Source: an uncultured Draconibacterium sp. (lineage in GTDB: Bacteria > Bacteroidota > Bacteroidia > Bacteroidales > Prolixibacteraceae). Taken from it: a DNA stretch of 64,000 nucleotides. Each line of letters begins with the position of its first letter. Position 1 is the stretch's first letter. Positions 54,265 through 63,123 of the stretch are shown piece by piece. Location: contig NZ_OY776414.1 in the NCBI RefSeq assembly GCF_963675585.1, forward strand, positions 1,405,001 through 1,469,000, in the 5' to 3' direction. The translations under genes and the position numbers were made by a program. The notes beneath the pieces were generated by a model. It did no database searches, was not told the DNA's origin, and saw only the letters and a program-made list of their open reading frames with translations.

Positions 54265-55140
54265 TTAAATCAATTTAAATTTATTGGAAATGTATTCAGC
54301 TGCAAAGTAAAATGGCAAGGGTAAAGTAATGGGACTGTAAACACTTTCAACCAAAGTATTATTTACTTCGAATATTTTAGCACCGATTTTTTCAACTGTT
54401 TTCAAAAGTTTTTTTGTTCTTTTTTGCTCGGGGCCAATGTGGTTTATTGCAATCACTAACGAATCTTTTGCTGTTTCCTGAAATCCATGTTCGTAATGCG
54501 AAACTGACATTGAAAGCACCGGCACTTTAATAACTTTACTTAAAACCAAGGCGGCCATGTTGGCGGTTGCAATATTAGGGCCATTACCAAGAATGTATAT
54601 GGCACATTTTTTACGCCATCGTATTGAACTTCTTATTAAATCGCCGATTTCTGTTCCAATCTCTTCAAAATGTATCATTTGTTTTTTTAACACATTAATG
54701 GTGTGCAACGGATCAAAACCAAAGCCCAGGTATAAAACCAATAATGTATTTATATATGTTTTTGCAGTAATCGATTTCTCTGTTCCGGAATGCAATAAAA
54801 CACTTTTACTGCAATTGGCATGTTTGGCCAACTGACTTCCTTCATCATTTACTATTGCAACAAAAGAGTCGACTAAATCGGCACACCACAAGGTTTCTGC
54901 ACTTTGTCCCGATTGCGATATCAGCACTCCATTCTTAGGTTTCTTGTATTTTATTAAGTAATTATAATATTCAGCTGATTTTTCGGAAAAGATGTTTATT
55001 CCAAGATAACGAAAAGCTTTTGAAGCAATATTCGAAGCTCCCATTCCAATGTAAGGAACGTCTTCGGGAAGTATTATGCCTTTATTTTTCTGATAACACA
55101 ATTCTGCCCGGTATGGAATTTCGTAAATCTCGTTTTTCAT
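54265..55140 (-). CDS. SIS domain protein (sugar isomerase/deglycase-like)
   Basis: A 291-residue protein with two SIS halves as in GlmS isomerase and FrlB. VPYIGMGASNIASKA and GVLISQSGQSAETLW form the first phosphosugar site, and AIYILGNGPNIATANMAAL the second. The N-terminus starts IYEIPYRAELCYQ. It lies 81 bases downstream of the fructosamine kinase gene on the same strand, which suggests it acts on a phosphorylated Amadori sugar, but isomerase or regulator roles are possible. Confidence 0.8.
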   Translation of the reverse strand: MKNEIYEIPYRAELCYQKNKGIILPEDVPYIGMGASNIASKAFRYLGINIFSEKSAEYYNYLIKYKKPKNGVLISQSGQSAETLWCADLVDSFVAIVNDEGSQLAKHANCSKSVLLHSGTEKSITAKTYINTLLVLYLGFGFDPLHTINVLKKQMIHFEEIGTEIGDLIRSSIRWRKKCAIYILGNGPNIATANMAALVLSKVIKVPVLSMSVSHYEHGFQETAKDSLVIAINHIGPEQKRTKKLLKTVEKIGAKIFEVNNTLVESVYSPITLPLPFYFAAEYISNKFKLI

Positions 55141-55221
55141 TACTTAACTCTTTGAAATAATATATAAGTTAGAAAAAGAGATTTAACAAATCAACTATTT
55201 TGGCAATAAAGTTTACTGTCT

Positions 55222-56106
55222 CTATATAAACCGTTTAGATATTGACAAAGCTTGCTGACCATATGTTCCCCCAAATAAATAGTAATGGTTTAAAATATGA
55301 TAGAGTTGATAAAGCAGGTTTCTTTCCTGCCAATCCGGTTCGAGTGGATTAATTTCGTTGTAAGCCTGAAAAAAACGATTTGAGAATCCGCCGAACATTG
55401 TTAATATGGAAAACTCCATTTCGCGATCGGCATAATAAACTGCGGGATCGATTAAAGCAGGTCCCTCGGATGTATTCATGTAATTGCCCGACCAAAGGTC
55501 TCCATGAATTAAAACAGCTTTTGATTTTTGGGGCAAAAGTGATGGAAGTTTATCAAAAAGTTTATCAAATAATTTTAATTCGCCACTCGAAAACAAACCC
55601 TTTTCTTCAATTAAATGAACCAAAAAACGCAAGCGGTTTTCAACAAAAAAATCGACCCAATTCTTTTTCCATAAATTATTTTGAACTGTAGCACCACAAT
55701 AATTCGTCTCAAAAAATCCAAACTGTGAATTCTCATAATTATGCATATTGGCCAGTCCCCTTCCGAGCATTTCGTCGGTTTTGCCGCTATTATTACCTGT
55801 CTGCAAATATTCCTGAACCAAAAAACCCGGAGAATCATCAACTTCTTTTACACAAATTACTTTCGGAATTTTCAAACAATCTTCGCTTGCTTTTCTAAGC
55901 TCATTTAAACCTTCTGCTTCGCGAACAAACAGATCGGGCGCACAATTTGAATTCCATTTTAAAAAGTACTGTCCCCGATTGGTATCGAGTTTCATTGCAT
56001 GATTAATACAGCCGCCACCTATAAGTTTAGCCGAAATAACCTTTACCTTTTCGGCAAATTCCATTGTCATTAAGGCTTCAACCTCTTTCATCAATAAATC
56101 AGGCAT
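55222..56106 (-). CDS. Fructosamine kinase family protein
   Basis: A 294-residue aminoglycoside-phosphotransferase-fold kinase. LIGGGCINHAMKL near the start, LIHGDLWSGNYM (catalytic Asp) and IDPAVYYADREMEFSI (metal-binding Asp) match fructosamine/ketosamine-3-kinases. The frame also opens at a GTG at 56145, but the ATG at 56106 (MPDLLMKEVEAL) fits the family length and start better. These enzymes phosphorylate glycated amines for repair or use. The downstream SIS gene may act in the same path. Confidence 0.85.
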   Translation of the reverse strand: MPDLLMKEVEALMTMEFAEKVKVISAKLIGGGCINHAMKLDTNRGQYFLKWNSNCAPDLFVREAEGLNELRKASEDCLKIPKVICVKEVDDSPGFLVQEYLQTGNNSGKTDEMLGRGLANMHNYENSQFGFFETNYCGATVQNNLWKKNWVDFFVENRLRFLVHLIEEKGLFSSGELKLFDKLFDKLPSLLPQKSKAVLIHGDLWSGNYMNTSEGPALIDPAVYYADREMEFSILTMFGGFSNRFFQAYNEINPLEPDWQERNLLYQLYHILNHYYLFGGTYGQQALSISKRFI

Positions 56107-56255
56107 ATTTTTCAAATTAAATTTTTCGAACCATTCAGTATACACATTTTCAGCTTATTCTAAAAATAAAAAATAACTACAATTTAGGCCAAACAGCGTT
56201 CATTTTTTTGATTACACTTTTAAAGTATTTATTTTCATTGTTATCTATAAAAAAC

Positions 56256-56263
56256 TATTTTTG
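56256..56263 (+). promoter_or_regulatory. -7 promoter element of the hybrid kinase gene
   Basis: TATTTTTG lies 21 bases before the ATG at 56285; the TTG at 56261, which would be an alternative start codon, is part of this element. Confidence 0.5.
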
Positions 56264-56284
56264 ATTGGAATAAAAAAACCCGTA

Positions 56285-58342
56285 ATGCGAAACATTATTT
56301 TAGTTCTTGTACTATTTCTAAATTTCTTTTCAAACCGTGTTAGCTCGCAGTACAATGTAATGTTTAGCAACCACTACCCACCTTATAACTACCAAAATGA
56401 AAAGGGAGAACTAGTTGGATTTAATGTTGACATTTTAAATGCAATTGTTGAACTCTACAACCTTGACATTAGTATTGAAGCAGGTAGCTGGCAACAAATA
56501 AATGAGGCACTTGAAAGCGGAAAAATACAGGCCATTGGAGGCACTCATTATCCAGGCAGTCAAAACACTGATTACATTTACACCAGGTCTACAATAAACA
56601 CCTCGCACTGTTTCCTTTACAATCAGAAATACATAAAGACATTTTCGATCGAGCATTTTCGATCGGAAAAAGATCCACTGGTTGCCTTATGGAAAAACGA
56701 TGTTCTGATGCACTATGTTTTATCCATTAATCCAACTACACGATTTTTATTTGTTGATGATTACACAGAACTAATAAACACACTCGACCGTAATGATGTA
56801 AGCTGCATTATTGCCCAGCGAATTGGAAGCATGTATTATGCACACCAACTCGGCAAAGATTATATACAGGCCAGTGAACATCGGATTTTAGAACGAACGA
56901 TGGGTTTTAAAGTTGCGCAAAACTCACCTGAACTGGCTAAAATAATTAATAATGGACTGGAGGTACTTCTATCGAATGGTGAGTATCAACAAATTTACGA
57001 CAAATGGATTTTGGAATATGATAAAACGCCCAACGACTGGCACAATTACATTAAGTATATACTTGTGGTTGGCACTGTTATAATCCTTTCGTTTGTAATG
57101 TTGCTGTTTTTTAACTGGCTTTTGCAGGACAAAGTTAAAAAGAGAACCCGTGCTCTTCAATCGCAGCTTGTATTAAACGAAAAAATGATGACCGAACTCG
57201 AGGCTCAAAAATTTAAGGCAGAGGAAAGTGATAAAATGAAATCAGCCTTTTTAGCCAACATGAGTCACGAAATAAGAACTCCGATGAACGGAATTCTTGG
57301 CTTTGCAGAACTTCTAAAGTCGGAAGAATATTTACAGGAAGAACAACAACAGTTTGTCGATATCATCCTGCAAAGCGGAGATCGTATGCTCGATACAATT
57401 AATAATATTATTGACGTATCAAAATTGGAATCGGGAGCAGAGCAGAAGCAAATCTCTGTGGTTAAAATTAAAAAGATTATGACCGAGCTTCAACGTTTTT
57501 TCACACCTGAAGCAAACAAAAAAGGACTTGAACTTATCTTTAATGGCACTATTTCGGATGATGCTGATACTTTTTATACCGATGAATACAAACTCAATTC
57601 GATACTAACCAACCTTATTAAAAACGCAATAAAATTTACCTCAAAAGGATTTGTTGAAATCCGTTATTCAATTGATAAAACAAGTGCGCATTTTTGGGTT
57701 AAAGATACCGGAATGGGGATTGCACCAAACAAACAAGAAGCCGTATTTAATCAGTTTGTTCAGGCGGATATTTCGCATTCAAGAGGATACGAAGGATCAG
57801 GATTGGGCTTATCTATCTCAAAAGGATACGTTAAACTTTTAGATGGAGAAATTAGTCTGAAGTCGGCTTTGGGAGAAGGTTCAGAATTTCACTTTTCAAT
57901 TCCAAATTCGGTCAGTGAAGCACAACAAGAAACACTCGAGATTCAGCCGGTTAACGGAAAAGAAACTTCTTTATCAAAATACAAAGTACTTATTGCAGAA
58001 GATGATGCAATTTCATTCAACTATTTAAAAGAAATAATAAAGGAGATTGCCAGCAGTATCATACATGCTAACGACGGAGAAGAAGCGGTACAACTGCTGA
58101 AAGACAACCCCGACACTGACATTGTCTTAATGGATATTAAAATGCCTCAACTTAACGGATTTAAAGCCACAAAGTTAATCAGAGACTTTAATAATGAGGT
58201 TTTTATAATTGCCCAAACAGCTTATGCTCAAGACAACTACATTAACGAGGTAAAAAAAGCAGGCTGTGATGCGTACATAGCAAAACCCATTTCAAAACAA
58301 AAGCTTTTTGAGATAATTGCGGCAGGTAAAAGCCAGAATTAG
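56285..58342 (+). CDS. Hybrid sensor kinase with periplasmic solute-binding domain (BvgS-like)
   Basis: A 685-residue membrane kinase. A signal peptide (about 1-22) precedes an SBP_bac_3-type ligand domain (SNHYPPYNYQNEKGELVGFNVDI near the start, with a typical amino-acid-binding fold to about residue 250), one membrane helix (about 255-281), a HisKA with His328 in MSHEIRTPMNG, an ATPase domain (NLIKNAIKFT, DTGMGIAP, SGLGLSIS) and a receiver with Asp617 in VLMDIKMPQLNG. It should bind a small amine or acid outside and signal through phosphotransfer. No output regulator follows. The ATG at 56285 is chosen because TTG 56261 falls in the promoter. Confidence 0.9.
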   Translation: MRNIILVLVLFLNFFSNRVSSQYNVMFSNHYPPYNYQNEKGELVGFNVDILNAIVELYNLDISIEAGSWQQINEALESGKIQAIGGTHYPGSQNTDYIYTRSTINTSHCFLYNQKYIKTFSIEHFRSEKDPLVALWKNDVLMHYVLSINPTTRFLFVDDYTELINTLDRNDVSCIIAQRIGSMYYAHQLGKDYIQASEHRILERTMGFKVAQNSPELAKIINNGLEVLLSNGEYQQIYDKWILEYDKTPNDWHNYIKYILVVGTVIILSFVMLLFFNWLLQDKVKKRTRALQSQLVLNEKMMTELEAQKFKAEESDKMKSAFLANMSHEIRTPMNGILGFAELLKSEEYLQEEQQQFVDIILQSGDRMLDTINNIIDVSKLESGAEQKQISVVKIKKIMTELQRFFTPEANKKGLELIFNGTISDDADTFYTDEYKLNSILTNLIKNAIKFTSKGFVEIRYSIDKTSAHFWVKDTGMGIAPNKQEAVFNQFVQADISHSRGYEGSGLGLSISKGYVKLLDGEISLKSALGEGSEFHFSIPNSVSEAQQETLEIQPVNGKETSLSKYKVLIAEDDAISFNYLKEIIKEIASSIIHANDGEEAVQLLKDNPDTDIVLMDIKMPQLNGFKATKLIRDFNNEVFIIAQTAYAQDNYINEVKKAGCDAYIAKPISKQKLFEIIAAGKSQN

Positions 58343-58365
58343 AAAAAAATTAAATGTGCGAAATT

Positions 58366-58695
58366 TTATTTTGTACACTTTACACAAGTGCGCGATTGTG
58401 GCATTATCAGAATTCGACCGAGAGGAATTGCTTGTTTACATTTTGAGCACAAACCAAAATCATCGTCGTTAACTTTAGTCAGCGCGAAACGTAATTTTTC
58501 CAATTTTTCTTTTGCCTTTCGAAGTGCTGCCTCGGTAACACTCTTGTTGTTAATGGCATCCATCCGTGAAATTCGGCCAATAGCATTCTCCGGTTCAACA
58601 GGACGAGTAAGCTCTTTGTACTCTGCAATGTGTTTCTCTGTCTTGCTGATTTCCTTTTCTATTGTAGCTCGTATTTCTATCCGGTTTATTGCCAT
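58366..58695 (-). CDS. TraR/DksA family zinc-finger protein
   Basis: A 109-residue protein with a coiled N-terminal part and a four-Cys zinc finger (LCSKCK then CVKC), as in DksA/TraR transcription factors. The DDDFGLC segment holds the acidic tip of the coiled coil that reaches into the RNA polymerase secondary channel. It starts eight bases after ftsY and probably shares its transcript. Its effect with ppGpp is inferred from the family. Confidence 0.87.
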   Translation of the reverse strand: MAINRIEIRATIEKEISKTEKHIAEYKELTRPVEPENAIGRISRMDAINNKSVTEAALRKAKEKLEKLRFALTKVNDDDFGLCSKCKQAIPLGRILIMPQSRTCVKCTK

Positions 58696-58703
58696 TTCGT
58701 AAT

Positions 58704-59654
58704 TTACGAGAACAACGAATCAACAAACTCGCTACGTCTGAAAATTTGAAGGTGTTCAAGTTTCTCTCCAATACCGATGTATTTTACCGGGATTTTAAAT
58801 TGATCTGAAATACCGATTACCACTCCCCCTTTAGCTGTACCGTCGAGTTTGGTTAAAGCCAGCGAAGTAACTTCGGTTGCTTTGGTAAATTGTTTTGCCT
58901 GTTCAAATGCATTCTGACCGGTTGATCCATCCAATATCAATAATACCTCATTCGGAGCATCAGGCATAATCTTTTGCATCACTTTCTTTATTTTCGAAAG
59001 TTCGTTCATTAAACCAACCTTATTGTGCAAGCGTCCGGCAGTATCAATAATAACAACATCGGCATTATTTGCTTTTGCCGAAGCCAAAGTATCATAGGCT
59101 ACCGAAGCAGGATCGGAACCCATTTTCTGTTTTACGATCGGTACGTCAACCCGTTTGGCCCACACTTCCAACTGCTCAATTGCTGCGGCACGAAAAGTAT
59201 CGGCTGCTCCCAATACTACAGATTTTCCGGCTTGTTTAAAATTATACGCTAATTTTCCGATAGTTGTCGTTTTTCCAACACCATTTACGCCAACAACCAT
59301 AATAACATAAGGCCCATCTGTTTCAGGAAGATCAAAATCGGCGACATCTGCTGAATTATTTTCTTCCAAAAGAGCTGAAATCTCCTCTTTCAAAATTTTA
59401 TTCAGTTCATTTACGCCCATGTATTTATCTTCGGAAACCCGCTTTTCAATTCGGTCAATAATTTTCAACGTGGTATCAACACCAACATCAGAAGAAATAA
59501 GTACTTCTTCGAGGTTATCCAATACTTCATCGTCAACTTTCGATTTTCCAACTACCGCCCGGCTAAGTTTTTTAAAAACGCTTTCTTTCGTTTTTAATAA
59601 TCCCTGGTCGAGGTTTTCTTTCTTCTTCCTATTGAAACTTCCGAATAAGGCCAT
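58704..59654 (-). CDS. ftsY: Signal recognition particle receptor FtsY
   Basis: A 316-residue GTPase that docks ribosome-SRP complexes at the membrane. It has the NG-domain motifs VVGVNGVGKTTTIGKLA, DTFRAAA, DTAGRLHN and TKLDGTAKGG, with a short basic N-terminus instead of the long acidic one of E. coli. The unit lies downstream of rpmB-rpmG-DUF4295, separated by a terminator, an order often met in Bacteroidota. Confidence 0.95.
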   Translation of the reverse strand: MALFGSFNRKKKENLDQGLLKTKESVFKKLSRAVVGKSKVDDEVLDNLEEVLISSDVGVDTTLKIIDRIEKRVSEDKYMGVNELNKILKEEISALLEENNSADVADFDLPETDGPYVIMVVGVNGVGKTTTIGKLAYNFKQAGKSVVLGAADTFRAAAIEQLEVWAKRVDVPIVKQKMGSDPASVAYDTLASAKANNADVVIIDTAGRLHNKVGLMNELSKIKKVMQKIMPDAPNEVLLILDGSTGQNAFEQAKQFTKATEVTSLALTKLDGTAKGGVVIGISDQFKIPVKYIGIGEKLEHLQIFRRSEFVDSLFS

Positions 59655-59810
59655 AATATTTCGATTTGCAGGTTCTAAAAATAATACAATTATTCTTAAG
59701 GCACTGATGTTCCTTTAAAAATCATGCTTCAAAAAACTGTCGTTTAAAATACAACAATTATTTTTTTGTAGAGGTGAAATTAAAGCTCACATAAAGGAAC
59801 TGGCAAATAC

Positions 59811-59839
59811 AAAAAAAGCCTTCATGTAAATGAAAGCTT
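59811..59839 (-). terminator. Terminator of the rpmB-rpmG-DUF4295 unit
   Basis: AAGC-TTCAT (59816-59825) pairs with ATGAA-GCTT (59830-59839) around one mismatch, followed on the minus strand by a seven-T run (complement of 59811-59817). Confidence 0.75.
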
Positions 59840-59863
59840 CCCCTGTTATACAGATATATCTTC

Positions 59864-60016
59864 TTATTTTTTAAAATAAGTTTTAACGTCGTCATTTGGA
59901 ACAATTTCTTCTTTAAAAGAATATGCACCTGTCTTTTCCGATTTGGTCATCTTGATAACTTTAGCATAACCTTTACCGGCACCTTTCTGTAATGATGCTA
60001 CTGCTTTCTTTGCCAT
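59864..60016 (-). CDS. DUF4295 family small basic protein
   Basis: A 50-residue Lys-rich protein that starts MAKKAVASLQKGAGKGYAKV, ends VKTYFKK and matches DUF4295. It is almost always found next to the L33/L28 ribosomal genes in Bacteroidota; a ribosome-associated role is likely but not shown. It starts eight bases after rpmG and precedes the unit's terminator. Too short for many gene finders, so easily missed. Confidence 0.93.
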   Translation of the reverse strand: MAKKAVASLQKGAGKGYAKVIKMTKSEKTGAYSFKEEIVPNDDVKTYFKK

Positions 60017-60024
60017 GTCTAAAT

Positions 60025-60213
60025 TTATTTAATTTCTTTATGTACTGTTACTTTCTTCAGAATAGGATTGTATTTTTTCAATTCCATTCTTTCGGTAGTA
60101 TTTTTTCTGTTTTTAGTAGTAATATACCTTGAAGTTCCCGGTACACCGCTATCTTTATGCTCAGTGCATTCTAAAATTACCTGAACTCTGTTACCTTTTC
60201 CTTTTTTCGCCAT
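60025..60213 (-). CDS. rpmG: 50S ribosomal protein L33
   Basis: A 62-residue ribosomal protein, [20 protein letters not shown] with the later [19 protein letters not shown] typical of bL33. Only one cysteine is present, so this is a zinc-free C- form. It lies 11 bases after rpmB and before DUF4295. Confidence 0.96.
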   Translation of the reverse strand: MAKKGKGNRVQVILECTEHKDSGVPGTSRYITTKNRKNTTERMELKKYNPILKKVTVHKEIK

Positions 60214-60224
60214 CTCTAAGATTT

Positions 60225-60467
60225 TTAGTATTTATCGATAAAACCTTTTTCCTGCGCTTCGGTTAAAGCAGCTTTAACGCCTTTTTTGTTAATAGTGCGC
60301 ATACCAGCAGCAGATACAGTTAATTGCACCCAACGATCTTCGTCAGGCATATAAAATTTCTTTTTGAACAGGTTTATATCGAACTTTCTTTTGGTTCTTC
60401 TTTTAGAGTGAGAAACATTGTTCCCAATCATTGCTTTCTTTCCTGTTATTTGACAAACTCGTGACAT
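60225..60467 (-). CDS. rpmB: 50S ribosomal protein L28
   Basis: An 80-residue ribosomal protein with [20 protein letters not shown] and [21 protein letters not shown]. The frame extends upstream to 60521 with 18 more codons, but the family start at MSRVCQ (60467) is clear. First gene of the rpmB-rpmG-DUF4295 unit, with a full-consensus promoter about 170 bases upstream. Confidence 0.96.
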   Translation of the reverse strand: MSRVCQITGKKAMIGNNVSHSKRRTKRKFDINLFKKKFYMPDEDRWVQLTVSAAGMRTINKKGVKAALTEAQEKGFIDKY

Positions 60468-60633
60468 TTCTTTTATAATTTCTTGATGTTCAAACAAACA
60501 CGTTACTAAAACGGTGTGCAAAGGAAATACTTTTTTGGAAAATAATCAAGGTCTTAACAAAGTTTTTGCAAAAACAGTTAACATTTAATTGTTAATTACT
60601 CAAAACCAAAGCATATTTCATTGTTACCGGGCG

Positions 60634-60663
60634 CAAATATACCACAAAAAAAGTTAAATCAAA
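60634..60663 (-). promoter_or_regulatory. Promoter of the rpmB-rpmG unit with about 160-base leader
   Basis: On the minus strand TTTG (complement of 60660-60663), an 18-base spacer and TATATTTG (complement of 60634-60641) match the Bacteroidota consensus. The leader from about 60627 to 60468 may allow autoregulation by L28; no known motif was recognised. Confidence 0.7.
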
Positions 60664-61050
60664 GAAACCAAATGCCCGTCAACAGCTAATTTCAATCTAA
60701 ATGCAAGATATTAATCCTGAGGCTTATAAATATCTGTCTCTTAATTAAAGCTACTGTTATTTTTTTCTTATTAGTGAATACACTTATTTAATAATAAAAG
60801 GACTCTAAAAACAATGAAGCAGTTTCTTTAACAACACAACAGATGATTCTGCAATCAGAAATCTACCTGTTGGCTTTTGTTACAATACTACGATTATCCG
60901 TACTTTCCCCAGGTTCTGTTATGTAAAACTTCATTGTACTTATAAAAAATTATAACATAACTACTTAAGAACATAAATACTATCTAACACACATCAAAAA
61001 ATACAATCGAATTGTGCCATAAATATTGAGCTAATGTTCTCCTTATTCCA
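60664..61050. other. Non-coding AT-rich gap upstream of the peroxiredoxin gene
   Basis: Some 390 bases between the rpmB promoter and the -7 element of the peroxiredoxin gene. No open frame, hairpin or repeat stands out. It could hold a regulator binding site such as an OxyR site, but no clear palindrome was seen. Confidence 0.5.
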
Positions 61051-61058
61051 TAACTTTG
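61051..61058 (+). promoter_or_regulatory. -7 promoter element of the peroxiredoxin gene
   Basis: TAACTTTG matches TAnnTTTG, 30 bases before the ATG at 61088; the nearest TTG at 61026 gives a slightly long spacer of 22 bases. Confidence 0.5.
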
Positions 61059-61087
61059 AAGTATGTAAAACTTAAAACGATAATAAA

Positions 61088-61741
61088 ATGGAAGAACAAA
61101 ATGTAACACAAATGCCACGAATTGGCGATTTGGCACCCGATTTTAAAGCCAACACAACACATGGTCCGATCCAATTTTCGGAATATATTAAGGACAGTTG
61201 GACCATTCTTTTTTCACACCCGGCTGATTTCACTCCTGTTTGTACCACCGAAATGAGTGGCTTTGCAATACGTGGAGATGAATTTCGAGCTCTAAACACC
61301 AAATTAATTGGTTTAAGTATCGACAGTATTCATGCTCACGTAGCCTGGGTAAACAATGTAAAAAAGAATACCGGAGTATTGTTTGATTTCCCAATAATTG
61401 CTGACATTGACATGAAAGTATCGCAATTGTACGGAATGTTGCAACCCAACGAAAGTGAAACAGCAGCAGTTCGAGCGGTCTTTTTCATTGATCCAAAAGG
61501 AAAAATACGTCTCATAATGTATTATCCGCTAAATGTTGGTAGAAACATGGATGAAATCCTGCGTGTACTTAAAGCTCTTCAGGTCTCAGATAAGTACAGT
61601 GTTGCCTTACCTTTGGATTGGACTCCCGGACAGAAAGTAATTGTTCCTCCGCCAAAAACAGTTGCAGAAATGGAAGAGCGCGAAAAAAGCAATTACGAAA
61701 TGGTAGACTTCTATTTGGCTAAAAAAGATTTGGATGTATAA
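61088..61741 (+). CDS. 1-Cys peroxiredoxin (Prx6 family)
   Basis: A 217-residue peroxidase that reduces hydroperoxides. The peroxidatic Cys52 lies in FTPVCTTEMSG and is the only cysteine, so it is a one-Cys enzyme needing an external reductant. The GDLAPDFKANTTHG start, AVFFIDPKGKIRLIMYYP and the long C-terminal domain (DWTPGQKVIVPPP) match Prx6. It ends at a strong terminator shared with the convergent TPR gene. Confidence 0.93.
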   Translation: MEEQNVTQMPRIGDLAPDFKANTTHGPIQFSEYIKDSWTILFSHPADFTPVCTTEMSGFAIRGDEFRALNTKLIGLSIDSIHAHVAWVNNVKKNTGVLFDFPIIADIDMKVSQLYGMLQPNESETAAVRAVFFIDPKGKIRLIMYYPLNVGRNMDEILRVLKALQVSDKYSVALPLDWTPGQKVIVPPPKTVAEMEEREKSNYEMVDFYLAKKDLDV

Positions 61742-61763
61742 AAACCAATCAACATAAAGAACA

Positions 61764-61797
61764 AAAAAAACGCTTCAGAAACCTGAAGCGTTTTTTT
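61764..61797. terminator. Bidirectional intrinsic terminator
   Basis: CGCTTCAG (61771-61778) and CTGAAGCG (61783-61790) with loop AAAC, flanked by seven A on the left and seven T on the right. It serves the convergent peroxiredoxin and TPR protein genes. Confidence 0.95.
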
Positions 61798-61817
61798 ATA
61801 TCATTTCTATTGTATTC

Positions 61818-62618
61818 TTATTGAACAGCTTTACAAGCTTCTAACAATTTGGTTGCATTTGCATTTGAAGCATCTAAAGCAAGAGCTTTATCTAATACTT
61901 CAATGGCAGCCACAAATTCTTTTTTGGCCTTTGCTACTTCTGCCGCATATGCATCATCAGCTGTAGACATTGCTCCGTCGTTAACTTTCTGATTAGCTGC
62001 ACTCAAAACTTCAGCTCCTTTTTTGTATAATTCATTTCCTTGCATAACATAAGCGTTTGCCAAACTGCTGATAAGTATGGTTTTATTTTCAGCACAAACA
62101 TCAACCTCTTCAACCGATGTTTTACCTTCAGCGGCTAAATCTTCTGCAACCTTTTTTAATGACGCGTTTTTATATTTCTCCGCTTTATCGTTTTTGAAAT
62201 CCACTTCGGAAATGGTAAAGCACTTAGCTGCTTCCAGATAAGATTTGGCTTTATAGCTAACGATACCGGCATTATAAAATTTCACACCAGCCAGTGATGC
62301 TATACTTTCATCATCTGGGAATTCTGTCATAGCAGCCTTATAAATTTCTAAAGCCTTATCATACTCCTTACTATCAATCGCATTCGATGCATCGTCTTTA
62401 GCGATCACCGGTTTCAACTGGTTAATGGTACTTTTAATACCTTCTGCATCTTGTCCATGATCAGGAATGGCTAATACTTCTTGATACAACTCGAGTGCTT
62501 TTACGTATTCTTTATTTTGCAAAGCCTCGTTTGCCTGGTTCATTTTTTCTGCCGCGTCCTGGGCGAAGGAAAATACAGTAAAACATACTGCAACCACTAA
62601 TAATACTACTTTCTTCAT
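61818..62618 (-). CDS. Exported TPR-repeat protein
   Basis: A 266-residue exported protein with signal peptide ending SFAQ. The mature part is helical and Ala/Lys rich with TPR-like repeats, for example ALQNKEYVKALELYQEV, AIDSKEYDKALEIYKAA and YNAGIVSYKAKSYLEAAKC, ending with a repeat of AIEVLDKALALDASNANA. It is a periplasmic or outer-membrane scaffold for protein contacts; partners are unknown. Two cysteines are present in the mature part. Confidence 0.82.
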   Translation of the reverse strand: MKKVVLLVVAVCFTVFSFAQDAAEKMNQANEALQNKEYVKALELYQEVLAIPDHGQDAEGIKSTINQLKPVIAKDDASNAIDSKEYDKALEIYKAAMTEFPDDESIASLAGVKFYNAGIVSYKAKSYLEAAKCFTISEVDFKNDKAEKYKNASLKKVAEDLAAEGKTSVEEVDVCAENKTILISSLANAYVMQGNELYKKGAEVLSAANQKVNDGAMSTADDAYAAEVAKAKKEFVAAIEVLDKALALDASNANATKLLEACKAVQ

Positions 62619-62815
62619 CTTTTCAACTACTTTAATTTTGTATAGATTGTTTACGTATTTTTTCCGATAAGTCCCAAAAATAGTAATTATCGACTAAAAT
62701 CCTAAATTACTGTCATTAAGATTATTGACTAATTTTAAGAATCCAATAAAATATTAAAATTGCAAACAATCAATATGAAATTTAATATCCATGTAACCCT
62801 TTAGCTTTTAATAAA

Positions 62816-63094
62816 CTATGGATTGTACATATCCGGGTTCCAGAAATTCAGGATATTCTGTATAAGGTGTAAATTATTTTTTGCTTCGCTATTTTCCGGT
62901 TCCTGATCCAAAACCCGGTTAAACGCATTAATTGCTTCACCCCAATTCTGAAATTTTTGTTCAATTTTCCCTTTTAAAAGCAAATAATCAATTGTTTCTT
63001 CTGATTTAAGCTCGTAAAATGCCTGTTTTGCTTCTTCTGCTTTTTCTGCATCGAGCAACAAGCGTATGCTATTTAGTTGTTTTGATTCTGTCAC
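62816..63094 (-). CDS. Small TPR-like protein
   Basis: A 92-residue cytosolic protein of helix pairs: LLLDAEKAEEAKQAFYELK, then WGEAINAFNRVLDQEPENSEAKNNL, a clear TPR, and a C-terminal FWNPDMYNP. The start codon is GTG at 63094; no ATG lies in frame before it. Similar small TPR proteins occur before glycerate kinase genes in related genomes (recalled, not checked). Function unknown. Confidence 0.72.
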   Translation of the reverse strand: MTESKQLNSIRLLLDAEKAEEAKQAFYELKSEETIDYLLLKGKIEQKFQNWGEAINAFNRVLDQEPENSEAKNNLHLIQNILNFWNPDMYNP

Positions 63095-63123
63095 TTCTAT
63101 CTAATTTTACAAAAATGCAAGTA

